This document shows, one piece after another, positions 54,662 through 63,196 of a stretch of DNA of 64,000 bases. Both the position numbers and the translations under genes were made by a program. Location: the NCBI RefSeq assembly GCF_047730085.1, contig NZ_CP159830.1:1116001-1180000 (forward strand), written 5' to 3'. Positions within the stretch are counted from its first letter, which is position 1. Every line of letters starts with the position of its first letter. Below the pieces are notes generated by a model. It saw nothing but the letters and a program-made list of their open reading frames with translations. It searched no databases and was not told where the DNA came from. Source of the DNA: Njordibacter sp937773555 (GTDB taxonomy: Bacteria > Pseudomonadota > Gammaproteobacteria > Pseudomonadales > Balneatricaceae).

Positions 54662-56500
54662 ATGCATTCTAGTGGCGCGTTTAATGCTGACGTCTTGCCG
54701 TTTAATTTATTAGATGATGACGAGTATACGCTGCTGCAAGATAATCTTGATATTGGGTACTATGAAGCTAAAGAAGTAATTATTAGCACTGGTGATGTGC
54801 CAGAAGGCTTGTATATTATTCTTAAAGGGTGCGTCAGTGAGCTTGATGTAAAAAGTGCAGATAAGCGCCTTGGCCACACCTTTGTGCACTACACAAACAA
54901 TGATTACTTCGGCGCATGGTCGGCTTTACGTGGCAGCTCAATCCATGACTTTGTGGCTGATGAGGAAACTATTTGTTATATCCTTCCTACTAAAGTCTTG
55001 TTGGACCTTATCTATCGAAATCCTAATTTCGGTGATTTTTTTAACAAAAGTCTTTCCTTACAAAATGAACTACTAAAGCAAAAAAATGATTCATTAAACA
55101 TGACGGAATTTATGCTAGCTCGCATAGATAGTTCGTGCATGCGCGAGGCGTCATTACTACCCGATGGCACTAATCTGGAGGAAGCCACTCAGTTTATGAG
55201 TGATCAGCAAATTGATTGTGCTTTGGTGCAACGCGGTAAACGTTATGGCATGGTTACGCGGTCAGACTTGTTAAATGCGATTGTATTAGACAAACTTCCA
55301 ATAACGACGGATGCGCGAGTCATCGCTAACTATCGGCTTATTACCGTGGAGTCTGGCGATTACCTTTTTAACGCGCTCATTTTGATGACGCTCCATCAGA
55401 TTGATAGGGTAGTCGTGATGCAAAGCTCTGAACTGCATGGGATTATTGATCTGGCAGATACCTTAAGTTATTTTTCAAGCCATTCCCACGTCGTGGGGTT
55501 GCGTATAGAGCGTGCAAGTAGTATTGAAGAGCTCAAAGGCGCGGCAGGGGACATGAGCAAGCTCATTCGTTCACTCTACTCTCAAGGCGTTAAGGTTCGC
55601 TTTGCTATGGATCTACTAGCGGCCCTGAATAAACGCTTAATGTCTAAACTATTTAATTTAATCGTTCCAGAAAATGTACTGCCTCACGTGTGTCTAGTCG
55701 TTATGGGCAGTGAAGGCCGTGGCGAACAGATTGTAAGGATTGATCAGGACAATGGCCTTATTATGCGTGATGGCTTAGATTGGCCTGAATGTCATGAAAC
55801 TATGGAGCGCTATACTCAGGCCTTAGTTGGCCTAGGTTATCCACCCTGTCCCGGGCAAGTAATGGTGAATAACCCATTTTGGGTGCAGCCTATTAGCACA
55901 TGGACCCAACGTATGCGTGACTGGGTAGCTAAGGCTGACAGTGATAGCTTACTTAATTTAGCGATATCTATTGATGCCTACCCAGTGGCAGGCAATAAGG
56001 CGTTGTTTAAAACAAGTCGTAATTGGTTGTTAAGAGAGTTACAGCAACAACAACGGTTTTTGTCGTCCTTTGCAGAAGTTGCACTGGCGTTTGAAACACC
56101 ATTAAATTTTTTAGGTGGAATTAGAGATAGAGCGGCAGGAGTTGACGTTAAGAAGGGGGGTATTTTTCCAATTGTGCATGGAATCAGAGTGCTGGCTATG
56201 CAGTATCAGATTGCTGAAAATAATACCTATAAGCGTATTGAAAGTTTAATTAAGCTTGGTGTTTTACCTCAGCGTTTGGGCAGTGAACTGATGGAATCTT
56301 TTTCAATATTGCAGTGGTTCCGCTTAGCCCACCATCTTAATCAACAAGAACAGGACTTTAGTACAGAGGACCTCAATAATGACGTTAATTTAGCTGCTCT
56401 GGATCGTTTAGAAAAAGATTTATTGCGACAATCCTTTCAGGTGGTTAAAGATTTTAAGAAACACTTGTCTCTTAGGTATCGCCTAGGCTTGGGGCTATGA
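54662..56500 (+). CDS. DUF294 nucleotidyltransferase with cyclic-nucleotide-binding and CBS domains
   Basis: Cytosolic regulatory protein of 612 residues. Domain order: cNMP-binding beta-roll (about 20-140, GDVPEGLYIILKG, though lacking the full cAMP Arg-Ala consensus), tandem CBS (about 155-270), DUF294 nucleotidyltransferase (GSEGRGEQIVRIDQDNG near 345-361, which holds the G-S and D-x-D metal motifs) and a C-terminal helical partner domain. Often encoded next to acetate symporters; it may modify a protein there, but the target is unknown. ATGA overlap with the next gene. Confidence 0.9.
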   Translation: MHSSGAFNADVLPFNLLDDDEYTLLQDNLDIGYYEAKEVIISTGDVPEGLYIILKGCVSELDVKSADKRLGHTFVHYTNNDYFGAWSALRGSSIHDFVADEETICYILPTKVLLDLIYRNPNFGDFFNKSLSLQNELLKQKNDSLNMTEFMLARIDSSCMREASLLPDGTNLEEATQFMSDQQIDCALVQRGKRYGMVTRSDLLNAIVLDKLPITTDARVIANYRLITVESGDYLFNALILMTLHQIDRVVVMQSSELHGIIDLADTLSYFSSHSHVVGLRIERASSIEELKGAAGDMSKLIRSLYSQGVKVRFAMDLLAALNKRLMSKLFNLIVPENVLPHVCLVVMGSEGRGEQIVRIDQDNGLIMRDGLDWPECHETMERYTQALVGLGYPPCPGQVMVNNPFWVQPISTWTQRMRDWVAKADSDSLLNLAISIDAYPVAGNKALFKTSRNWLLRELQQQQRFLSSFAEVALAFETPLNFLGGIRDRAAGVDVKKGGIFPIVHGIRVLAMQYQIAENNTYKRIESLIKLGVLPQRLGSELMESFSILQWFRLAHHLNQQEQDFSTEDLNNDVNLAALDRLEKDLLRQSFQVVKDFKKHLSLRYRLGLGL

Positions 56501-57123
56501 TGATTAAGCGCCGGTTGCGGCGTATTAAAGATGTGTGGAAAATACGTCAGCTCAAGAGTCGATGGGAGCTGCTTTTCCAACGCTACCAAGGAAAAGAACT
56601 AGTCTCTTTGGATATTGAAACAACGAGTTTGGACATCTCTAAAGCACAGATATTATCTATAGCCGCAGTGGTTATTAAGGGTAACCGAGTATTGAGTAGT
56701 GAAAAATTACACCTTACCTTGTCGCCCCCCAAAGACCTGCCAAGGGCTTCTGTAAAAATCCATAAACTGCGTAGAATAGACTTGAACGAAGGTTTGCCCA
56801 TTGCTGAGGCATTAGAAAAAATGCTGAAGTTTATAGGTAACCGGCCGATTGTAGGATATAACATAGGCTATGACCTAGCTGTGTTAGATCAATATCTAAG
56901 GCCATTGTTTGATTTTGGTATGCCTAATCGATATATTGATGTGATGGATTTGTATCGTAAAAAGACACAGCTATCTGGTGGTGTCGAATGTCAAATTAAC
57001 CTGTCCTTTGAGGCAATTTGTAATGGTTTAGATGTGCCAGTACTGGGGCGTCATACAGCGTTGGGTGACGCAATCACTACCGCCATTATCTATGTGCGAT
57101 TAAAGTCTTCAGTCAGTCTCTAA
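56497..57123 (+). CDS. DEDDh 3'-5' exonuclease (DnaQ-like)
   Basis: Exonuclease of 208 residues with intact metal residues: Asp-x-Glu in LDIETTSLD, Asp in VGYNIGYDLAVLD, and His...Asp in GRHTALGDAI. Similar to DNA polymerase III epsilon chains but lacks a polymerase-binding tail; a generic DnaQ-like nuclease. Translationally coupled to the DUF294 gene (ATGA overlap), a pairing seen in many gammaproteobacteria. Confidence 0.88.
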   Translation: MMIKRRLRRIKDVWKIRQLKSRWELLFQRYQGKELVSLDIETTSLDISKAQILSIAAVVIKGNRVLSSEKLHLTLSPPKDLPRASVKIHKLRRIDLNEGLPIAEALEKMLKFIGNRPIVGYNIGYDLAVLDQYLRPLFDFGMPNRYIDVMDLYRKKTQLSGGVECQINLSFEAICNGLDVPVLGRHTALGDAITTAIIYVRLKSSVSL

Positions 57124-57135
57124 AATATTTTATTA

Positions 57136-57187
57136 ACCTGTCTAAAGCACGTAAAGTTTTAAAGGCAGGTGCTTAAAAATACACCTT
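57136..57187. other. Cluster of mutually exclusive inverted repeats downstream of the exonuclease gene
   Basis: Three overlapping pairings are possible: 57136-57143 with 57163-57170 (ACCTGTCT/AGGCAGGT, one G-U), AAGCAC 57145-57150 with GTGCTT 57169-57174, and AGGTG 57167-57171 with CACCT 57183-57187. They could form alternative RNA stems after the exonuclease gene. No clear T-run, so terminator assignment is weak. Confidence 0.3.
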
Positions 57188-57260
57188 TGCTTTAATTTTC
57201 ACGACAGAACCAGCGGGTGACAAAAGATAGTTGGCTAAGGTTCTTGAGTTCGTGGCTGGC

Positions 57261-57278
57261 GATTAAAACCTTTTAATC
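57261..57278. promoter_or_regulatory. 18-base inverted repeat upstream of the ccm operon
   Basis: GATTAAAA (57261-57268) and TTTTAATC (57271-57278) are perfect complements around CC, about 75 bases upstream of the predicted ccm -35. Operator-like; regulator unknown. Confidence 0.5.
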
Positions 57279-57350
57279 CTGACGGGCTATTTAGTGCCAT
57301 TAAAACATGAATTGGTGAGGTAAATTTAGTCACTGTATAGGCTAACTTGG

Positions 57351-57379
57351 TTCGCATTTTCCTGCCAAACAGATATAAT
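57351..57379 (+). promoter_or_regulatory. Predicted sigma-70 promoter of the ccm operon
   Basis: A perfect TATAAT (57374-57379) lies 17 bases after TTCGCA (57351-57356, four of six matches). The start point near 57386 would give a leader of about 26 bases to the ccmA GTG. Confidence 0.6.
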
Positions 57380-57411
57380 AAAGTGTCCAAATGTTAATGA
57401 GCTAGCGATAA

Positions 57412-58074
57412 GTGTCATTTACTCCTTCTTTCGATGTCCATCTTTTGTGCACAAGCGCTTTGGCTTGTGAGAGGGATTCACGCGTTTTATACAATGACCT
57501 TAACTTTGTCGTTAAGCCCGGGCATCTGTGGCACGTAAAGGGTCGCAATGGTGCCGGAAAAACCACCTTATTACGTCAGCTAGCAGGCCTTCATCCAGTG
57601 GACACTGGAGAGGTGCTGTACTCTAATAATTCTATCAAGATGATTTATATTGGCCATAAATTAGGCCTTAAAGAGCAACTTACAGCTGATGAGAATCTAT
57701 GTTGGCTTGCAGGGCTGGATGGATCATCAACCCAAAGTCAAAGATATGCTGCCCTAGAGCATGTGGGCCTAAGAGGTTATGAAGAGAATCCTGTTGCACA
57801 GCTGTCGGCGGGTCAGAAACGAAGAGTGGCTTTGGCTCGACTACATCTTTGTAAAGCCGACGTTTGGCTGCTAGATGAACCTTTTACATCACTGGATCAG
57901 CAAGGCATAATTGACGAGATAGATTGGCTAAGGCAGCATACACGCGCAGGTGGTGCAGTGTTGATGACTAGCCACCAAGACATAAACTTGCCAAACGTTA
58001 AAATTTTAGACCTAGGTCAATATTCCCCACTATTAGGCGAATGCCTCCCTGATAAAGGTAGCTCGATAATATGA
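57412..58074 (+). CDS. ccmA: Heme exporter ATP-binding protein CcmA
   Basis: ATPase of the CcmABCD complex, which releases holo-CcmE during cytochrome c maturation. 220 residues; Walker A GRNGAGKT (44-51), signature LSAGQKRRVALARL, Walker B VWLLDEPFTSLD. The start is GTG 57412, just after a predicted promoter. Its stop overlaps the ccmB start (ATGA). Confidence 0.95.
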   Translation: MSFTPSFDVHLLCTSALACERDSRVLYNDLNFVVKPGHLWHVKGRNGAGKTTLLRQLAGLHPVDTGEVLYSNNSIKMIYIGHKLGLKEQLTADENLCWLAGLDGSSTQSQRYAALEHVGLRGYEENPVAQLSAGQKRRVALARLHLCKADVWLLDEPFTSLDQQGIIDEIDWLRQHTRAGGAVLMTSHQDINLPNVKILDLGQYSPLLGECLPDKGSSII

Positions 58075-58730
58075 TCAGATATATGTGGGCCATTGTCCGT
58101 CGTGATTTATTGCTAGTGGCTAGGCAGCCTGCAGAAATGATTAACCCTTTAGTATTCTTCTTGTTGGTTATAGCGCTATTTCCTTTAGGTGTTAGTCCGG
58201 AGGCGGCACTTTTATCGCAAACAGCGGCAGGTGTGATCTGGGTGGCAGCCATGTTAGCCACGCTGCTGTCTTTGGAGTTATTATTTAAGCTAGATCATGA
58301 TGATGGCAGTTTAGAACAGTTGCTGTTGGCCCCATATCCTAGTTGGAGTTTAGTGCTTGCCAAAGTTTTTGTGCATTGGTTAGTTAGTGGGTTACCTTTA
58401 ATATTGATATCACCATTAATAGCGACGATGTTATTTTTGCCGAGCCACGCTGTGCCCACTTTGATGTTAAGTCTGCTAATAGGCACGCCAACTCTAAGTC
58501 TATTAGGTGCGATTGGGGCAGCATTGGTTACTGGGGTAAGAGGTGGCGGTATGTTGCTTACGTTATTAATTTTGCCTTTGTATGTGCCAGTGATTATTTT
58601 TGGCGCTTCCAGTGTTGCTGCTGCAGCACAAGGTATGGCAATAGGTGGTTATATGGCCTTATTGGCTGCGATGTTTGTTTTTGCATTAATGATAACGCCT
58701 TGGTCAGCAGGTTCGGCGCTAAAACTATGA
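58071..58730 (+). CDS. ccmB: Heme exporter membrane protein CcmB
   Basis: Membrane subunit partnered with CcmA, 219 residues with six hydrophobic segments. The N-terminus (RRDLLLVARQPAEMINPLVFFLLVIALFPLGVSPE) and the FKLDHDDGSLEQLLLAP loop are diagnostic. ATGA overlap with ccmA. Confidence 0.95.
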   Translation: MIRYMWAIVRRDLLLVARQPAEMINPLVFFLLVIALFPLGVSPEAALLSQTAAGVIWVAAMLATLLSLELLFKLDHDDGSLEQLLLAPYPSWSLVLAKVFVHWLVSGLPLILISPLIATMLFLPSHAVPTLMLSLLIGTPTLSLLGAIGAALVTGVRGGGMLLTLLILPLYVPVIIFGASSVAAAAQGMAIGGYMALLAAMFVFALMITPWSAGSALKL

Positions 58731-58758
58731 AACAAACTATTAAAAAGAGATGAAATTT

Positions 58759-59523
58759 ATGACCGAATCTAGTTGGCGCATGCCCCGTTGGTTTCATCAA
58801 ATGGGTTCGCCTAAGTGGTTTTATGGTTTTGCCGGCATACTGCAACCATGGTTTGCAATAGCGGCTTTAGGGTTGCTCACGTGGGGTGCTGTATGGGGCC
58901 TGGCTTTTGCGCCAGCAGATTATCAACAAGGTAATAGTTTTCGGATCATGTATGTGCATGTGCCAGCGGCTATCTTGTCTCAATCTATATTTTTAGGGAT
59001 GGCTGTTGCTGGTGCAGTTGGCCTTGTTTGGAAGATGAAAGTGGCTTTTATGGTGGCCCGTAGCTGTATTGCTATTGGTGCAACATTCACCGCAATAGCC
59101 TTGGTGACGGGTGCCATTTGGGGCAAGCCAACGTGGGGCGCTTATTGGGTTTGGGATGCGCGTCTTACATCGACCTTAGTGCTGTTTTTTCTTTATGCTG
59201 GAATCATGGCGCTAAATCAGGCTATTAGTGAGCGCCACATCGCGGGTAAAGCTACTGCTATATTGGCCATCGTAGGTACTATTAATATCCCTATAATTAA
59301 ATATTCTGTAGAATGGTGGAATACCTTACACCAAAGCTCTAGCTTTACATTGACAGCAAAACCAAGCATGCCCGCAGATATGTATTTGCCCCTACTGTTA
59401 ACAGTATTGGGCAGCTACTGCCTTTTTGCGTTAGTGGTGTTGATGCGCACTCGGTCGCAAATAGTGCAAAGCCAAAGTGGTGCAAGTTGGCTGATGCAAC
59501 ATCGGGATATTACTGGAGCTTAA
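58759..59523 (+). CDS. ccmC: Heme ABC exporter subunit CcmC
   Basis: Delivers heme to CcmE on the periplasmic side. Six membrane helices; the tryptophan-rich heme-handling motif WGAYWVWDARLTS lies near residues 125-140, with flanking His in YVHVPAA and VEWWNTLHQ. ATG 58759 has AGAGA eight bases upstream; ATG 58750, in frame, is too close to it. Length 254 residues. Confidence 0.95.
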   Translation: MTESSWRMPRWFHQMGSPKWFYGFAGILQPWFAIAALGLLTWGAVWGLAFAPADYQQGNSFRIMYVHVPAAILSQSIFLGMAVAGAVGLVWKMKVAFMVARSCIAIGATFTAIALVTGAIWGKPTWGAYWVWDARLTSTLVLFFLYAGIMALNQAISERHIAGKATAILAIVGTINIPIIKYSVEWWNTLHQSSSFTLTAKPSMPADMYLPLLLTVLGSYCLFALVVLMRTRSQIVQSQSGASWLMQHRDITGA

Positions 59524-59525
59524 TC

Positions 59526-59696
59526 ATGTATTTTGAATCTTTAGAGGCACTATTGAACATGGCAGGGCATGGTCCTTATGTTTGGTCTTGTTATGGTCTA
59601 TTTTTTGCCCTTTTGGGTATTAATGTGTGGCATGCGAAAAGGCAACAATTGAAGGCCCTGAAGCAGGTAAAAGCATTTGTTCGACGCAACTCGTAA
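59526..59696 (+). CDS. ccmD: Heme exporter protein CcmD
   Basis: Small single-helix membrane protein that helps release holo-CcmE from CcmABC. 56 residues: short N-terminus with MAGHGPYVWSCYG, one helix (about 20-37), then a basic, coiled tail. Begins two bases after the ccmC stop. Confidence 0.93.
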   Translation: MYFESLEALLNMAGHGPYVWSCYGLFFALLGINVWHAKRQQLKALKQVKAFVRRNS

Positions 59697-59713
59697 TTAA
59701 TAGGCCTACACCC

Positions 59714-60217
59714 ATGTTGATGCATCCTAAAAGACGTAAGAAATTGATACTTATACTGGCATTACTTGCAGGCACTGGTGTGATTGTGGGCTTGGTGCTT
59801 TATGCTTTATCACAGAATATAAATCTGTTTTTTTCACCATCAGATATGGCTCAAGGCAAGGCGCCAGCGCATCAGCGAATTAGAGCTGGTGGTATGGTTC
59901 GAGAGGGCAGTTTAGTGCGTGCTACAGACAGCTTAAAAGTACGCTTTGTTATTACTGATTTTGTGGAGAATGTAAACGTTGATTATACCGGCATATTGCC
60001 GGATCTGTTTCGCGAAGGTCAAGGCATTGTTGCCCAAGGCAAGATGAACGATGAGGGTATATTTGTAGCTGATGAAGTGTTAGCAAAACATGATGAAAAT
60101 TATATGCCGCCAGAAGTGATTCAAGCGTTAAATGAGGCCAAGGCTGCAAGTTCAGGTGCACCAAAAAGCAACTCCCAAGCAATAGCTACCCAAACCGTAA
60201 AAGAGACGTCAAAATGA
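59714..60217 (+). CDS. ccmE: Cytochrome c-type biogenesis heme chaperone CcmE
   Basis: Periplasmic, membrane-anchored heme chaperone. With ATG 59714 the protein has a basic N-terminus (MHPKRRKK), one membrane helix (about 11-31), the beta-barrel domain and the heme-binding His126 with Tyr130 in LAKHDENYMP. The tail after 135 is flexible and rich in Ala/Ser/Lys. ATG 59720 is an equally good start. The stop overlaps ccmF (ATGA). Confidence 0.94.
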   Translation: MLMHPKRRKKLILILALLAGTGVIVGLVLYALSQNINLFFSPSDMAQGKAPAHQRIRAGGMVREGSLVRATDSLKVRFVITDFVENVNVDYTGILPDLFREGQGIVAQGKMNDEGIFVADEVLAKHDENYMPPEVIQALNEAKAASSGAPKSNSQAIATQTVKETSK

Positions 60218-62169
60218 TTCCAGAAATTGGACATGTGGCTTTAATACTGGCCTTATTTTTAGCCCTAAGTTTGGGCTTTTTGCCTATGCTAGGCTCATAC
60301 ACTGGCCAAACGCGCCTAATGCTAAGTGCCAAGCCTCTGGCTGTAGGGCTTGGGGTAATGTTACTTATTGCCTTTGCCATGTTGATGATTGCCTTTGCTC
60401 AAGATGACTTTAGTGTGCGCTACGTCGCTGAGAATTCAAATACTGCGCTGCCCATGCAGTATAAACTCAGTGCAGTATGGGGTGGGCATGAAGGCTCTTT
60501 ACTTCTGTGGGTAGTCATTCTTGGCATGTGGACTATGGCTGTAAGCCTATTGAGTGAAAGCCTACCATTGACCATGCAAGCCAGAGTTTTGGCCGTGATG
60601 GGTATGATCGGTGTGGGCTTTATCTCCTTTACGCTTTTAACCAGTAACCCCTTCTGGCGCTTACTTCCAGAAGCGGCTCTTCAGGGCGCAGACTTAAACC
60701 CCTTATTACAGGACTTTGGCCTAATTGTTCACCCACCCATGTTGTATATGGGTTATGTTGGGTTTTCCGTGGCTTTCTCGTTTGCTATAGCGGCCCTATT
60801 AGACGGCCATTATGATGCAGCTTGGGTACGATGGTCGCGGCCATGGACAAGTGTTGCATGGGCTTTTTTAACCGCAGGTATAGCTCTAGGTAGTTGGTGG
60901 GCATACTACGAACTTGGTTGGGGCGGTTGGTGGTTTTGGGACCCCGTTGAGAATGCTTCGTTTATGCCATGGCTAGTGGGTACAGCCTTATTGCATTCCT
61001 TGGCCGTATCAGAAAAGCGAGGGTTATTTAAAAACTGGACATTACTATTAGCTATTCTGGCCTTTAGCCTGAGTTTGTTGGGTACGTTTTTGGTGCGTTC
61101 AGGTGTATTAACCTCAGTGCATGCTTTCGCCTCTGACCCAGATCGTGGCTACTATGTATTGGTGTTATTGGCGATTACAGTGGGTGGTTCCTTAGTATTG
61201 TTTGCTATACGTGCAACTACTGTCGAGAGTCGTGTTGGCTATCGTTTTTGGTCCCGTGAAACTTTTTTGTTGTCTAACAATATACTCTTAATTATAGCCG
61301 CACTAACCGTGTTACTTGGCACTTTGTATCCTTTGTTTTTGGATGCTATGGGTGGTGGAAAAATTTCTGTTGGCCCGCCGTATTTTAATGCAGCCTTCGT
61401 GCCTTTAATGGTTTTGCTCATTATTTCGATGGGCTTAGGTTTGGGCTCTAAATGGAAACGAATCAACCCCAGTGAACTATGGCGACTATTGCGCTCTCCT
61501 GCGCTTATAGCAATTGTACTTGGTATAGCGTTTCCATTTGTCTATAGTGGTGAGTTTAATCCATCAACAGCGTTAGCGGCTGCATTATTGGTGTGGCTGT
61601 TATCAGCGTCTTGGGTGGATCTAAGAAGAAGGCTGCGGCACCAAACTTGGTGGCAAGGTTTGCGCCAATTAAACCCCGGTTACTATGGCATGTTACTGGC
61701 GCATATGGGTATAGGTGTCACTGCTTTGGGTATTGCGGTTGTAAGCCACTACTCGTTGCAAAAAGATCTGCGTATGGATATTGGCGATAAAGCGACTCTA
61801 GGGCAGTATGAATTTACCTTTATGGGCGTTGAAAATGTCACTGGGCCTAATTTTACTGCCATCGAAGGTAGGGTTAAGCTAGTCAAAATTGGTGAGGAAC
61901 CTGATTACTTATTACCCCAAAAGCGGACTTATACCAGCCGTGGCCAAACGATGACAGAGGCTGCAATAGATCCAGCGCTAAGTCGCGATGTTTATGTGGC
62001 AATGGGTGAGCCTCTAGCGGAGGGAGCCTGGGCTATGCGCTTGCATATAAAGCCTATGATTCGTTTAATTTGGCTGGGAGCCCTGATGATGGCCTTGGGA
62101 GGAGTATTAGCGGTATGGGACAAGCGTTATCGGCGAAAAAAATCAACCATTGACGGAGCTCTGCCATGA
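60214..62169 (+). CDS. ccmF: Cytochrome c heme lyase subunit CcmF
   Basis: Large membrane protein of 651 residues, about 15 helices, that attaches heme to apocytochrome c with CcmH/I. The tryptophan-rich WWD domain GWGGWWFWDPVENASFMPWL is at about residues 235-255; conserved His flank it (VHPPMLYMGY, ALLHSLAVSEKRG). ATGA overlaps on both sides show a tightly coupled operon. Confidence 0.97.
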   Translation: MIPEIGHVALILALFLALSLGFLPMLGSYTGQTRLMLSAKPLAVGLGVMLLIAFAMLMIAFAQDDFSVRYVAENSNTALPMQYKLSAVWGGHEGSLLLWVVILGMWTMAVSLLSESLPLTMQARVLAVMGMIGVGFISFTLLTSNPFWRLLPEAALQGADLNPLLQDFGLIVHPPMLYMGYVGFSVAFSFAIAALLDGHYDAAWVRWSRPWTSVAWAFLTAGIALGSWWAYYELGWGGWWFWDPVENASFMPWLVGTALLHSLAVSEKRGLFKNWTLLLAILAFSLSLLGTFLVRSGVLTSVHAFASDPDRGYYVLVLLAITVGGSLVLFAIRATTVESRVGYRFWSRETFLLSNNILLIIAALTVLLGTLYPLFLDAMGGGKISVGPPYFNAAFVPLMVLLIISMGLGLGSKWKRINPSELWRLLRSPALIAIVLGIAFPFVYSGEFNPSTALAAALLVWLLSASWVDLRRRLRHQTWWQGLRQLNPGYYGMLLAHMGIGVTALGIAVVSHYSLQKDLRMDIGDKATLGQYEFTFMGVENVTGPNFTAIEGRVKLVKIGEEPDYLLPQKRTYTSRGQTMTEAAIDPALSRDVYVAMGEPLAEGAWAMRLHIKPMIRLIWLGALMMALGGVLAVWDKRYRRKKSTIDGALP

Positions 62170-62714
62170 ACACCACCACAAAAAGGCTATTGATGCTGTT
62201 GCCAACGCTACTGGCCTTTACTTTAGGCCTGTTTTTATACCAGGGTATTGGCCAAGATCCTAATAAAATGGAATCAAGTTTAATTGGCCTTCCGTTGCCA
62301 AAATTTAATGCTCAAACGTTAGTATCTCCCAGTAAAAACGTGACTCAAGCAGACATGCTTGGGCAGCCGGCTTTGGTGAACGTGTGGGCCACTTGGTGCC
62401 CCACATGTCGTGCTGAGCATGAGTTTTTACTCACAATTGCTAAACAGGAAAATATCCGTATTTATGGTGTTAATTACCATGACCAGCGCCCAGCAGCCCA
62501 GCAGTGGTTGCAAGACTTGGGTGACCCTTACGTATTTTCTGTATTTGATCCAAAGGGAGTGTTGGGTATAAATCTGGGTGTAGTGGGCGCTCCAGAAACT
62601 TACTTAATTGATGCGCAAGGTGTTGTTATTGACAAGCTTACAGGTGAGCTCAATGAAAGGACCTGGCCTCTGCTTCGCAGTCAATATTTAACTTTGCTGC
62701 AGGAAACAAACTAA
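62166..62714 (+). CDS. ccmG: Thiol:disulfide interchange protein DsbE/CcmG
   Basis: Membrane-anchored thioredoxin-like reductant of apocytochrome c. N-terminal anchor (about residues 8-25), thioredoxin fold with the redox motif WCPTC at Cys78 and Cys81, and the GVVGAPETYLIDAQG cis-Pro/Glu insertion typical of CcmG. Length 182. ATGA overlap with ccmF; ccmH begins at its last base. Confidence 0.95.
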   Translation: MNTTTKRLLMLLPTLLAFTLGLFLYQGIGQDPNKMESSLIGLPLPKFNAQTLVSPSKNVTQADMLGQPALVNVWATWCPTCRAEHEFLLTIAKQENIRIYGVNYHDQRPAAQQWLQDLGDPYVFSVFDPKGVLGINLGVVGAPETYLIDAQGVVIDKLTGELNERTWPLLRSQYLTLLQETN

Positions 62715-63193
62715 TGGTAAAGGTTGCTTTAGTTAGCCTGTTTTTATGTTTGGCAAGTTTGGCTGTTCCACTGGTTCAAGCAGACATTAAATCATACGAA
62801 TTTGCAGAGCCAGAAATGGCCCAGCGGTTTGTGGACTTAACCACAGTCTTGCGTTGTCCTAAATGTCAAAACCAAAATTTGGCTGATTCAGATTCGATTA
62901 TCGCTAAAGACCTTCGTGAGCAAGTACAAACGTTAATAAATACAGGCCAAACTAATCAACAGATTACTGAATTTATGGTACAGCGCTATGGTAATTTTAT
63001 CTTGTATGACCCACCACTGAACAAAGCTACACTAGTGCTTTGGCTGGCGCCAATTGGCATGGTGCTTATTGGCTTGTGGGCCTTGTGGTTTTTTGGTCGT
63101 AAAACCCATGTTCAGGGTGCGATGTTATCACCATCTGAACAACAAAAGTTGGATCAGCTTTTAGCAGAAAACCGGACTCCGGGCAGGGATTAA
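62714..63193 (+). CDS. ccmH: Cytochrome c maturation protein CcmH
   Basis: Redox-active helper that handles apocytochrome cysteine pairs. Signal peptide to about residue 23, then LRCPKCQNQ with Cys48 and Cys51, and a C-terminal membrane helix (about 110-130) with a short cytoplasmic tail. 159 residues, the short form; the TPR part is a separate gene (ccmI). Confidence 0.95.
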   Translation: MVKVALVSLFLCLASLAVPLVQADIKSYEFAEPEMAQRFVDLTTVLRCPKCQNQNLADSDSIIAKDLREQVQTLINTGQTNQQITEFMVQRYGNFILYDPPLNKATLVLWLAPIGMVLIGLWALWFFGRKTHVQGAMLSPSEQQKLDQLLAENRTPGRD

Positions 63194-63196
63194 ATA

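Noticed and set aside
54662..55080. Reading the DUF294 protein's N-terminal domain as a full cAMP receptor (CRP-type)
   Set aside because: No DNA-binding helix-turn-helix follows; the beta-roll leads into CBS and nucleotidyltransferase domains instead.
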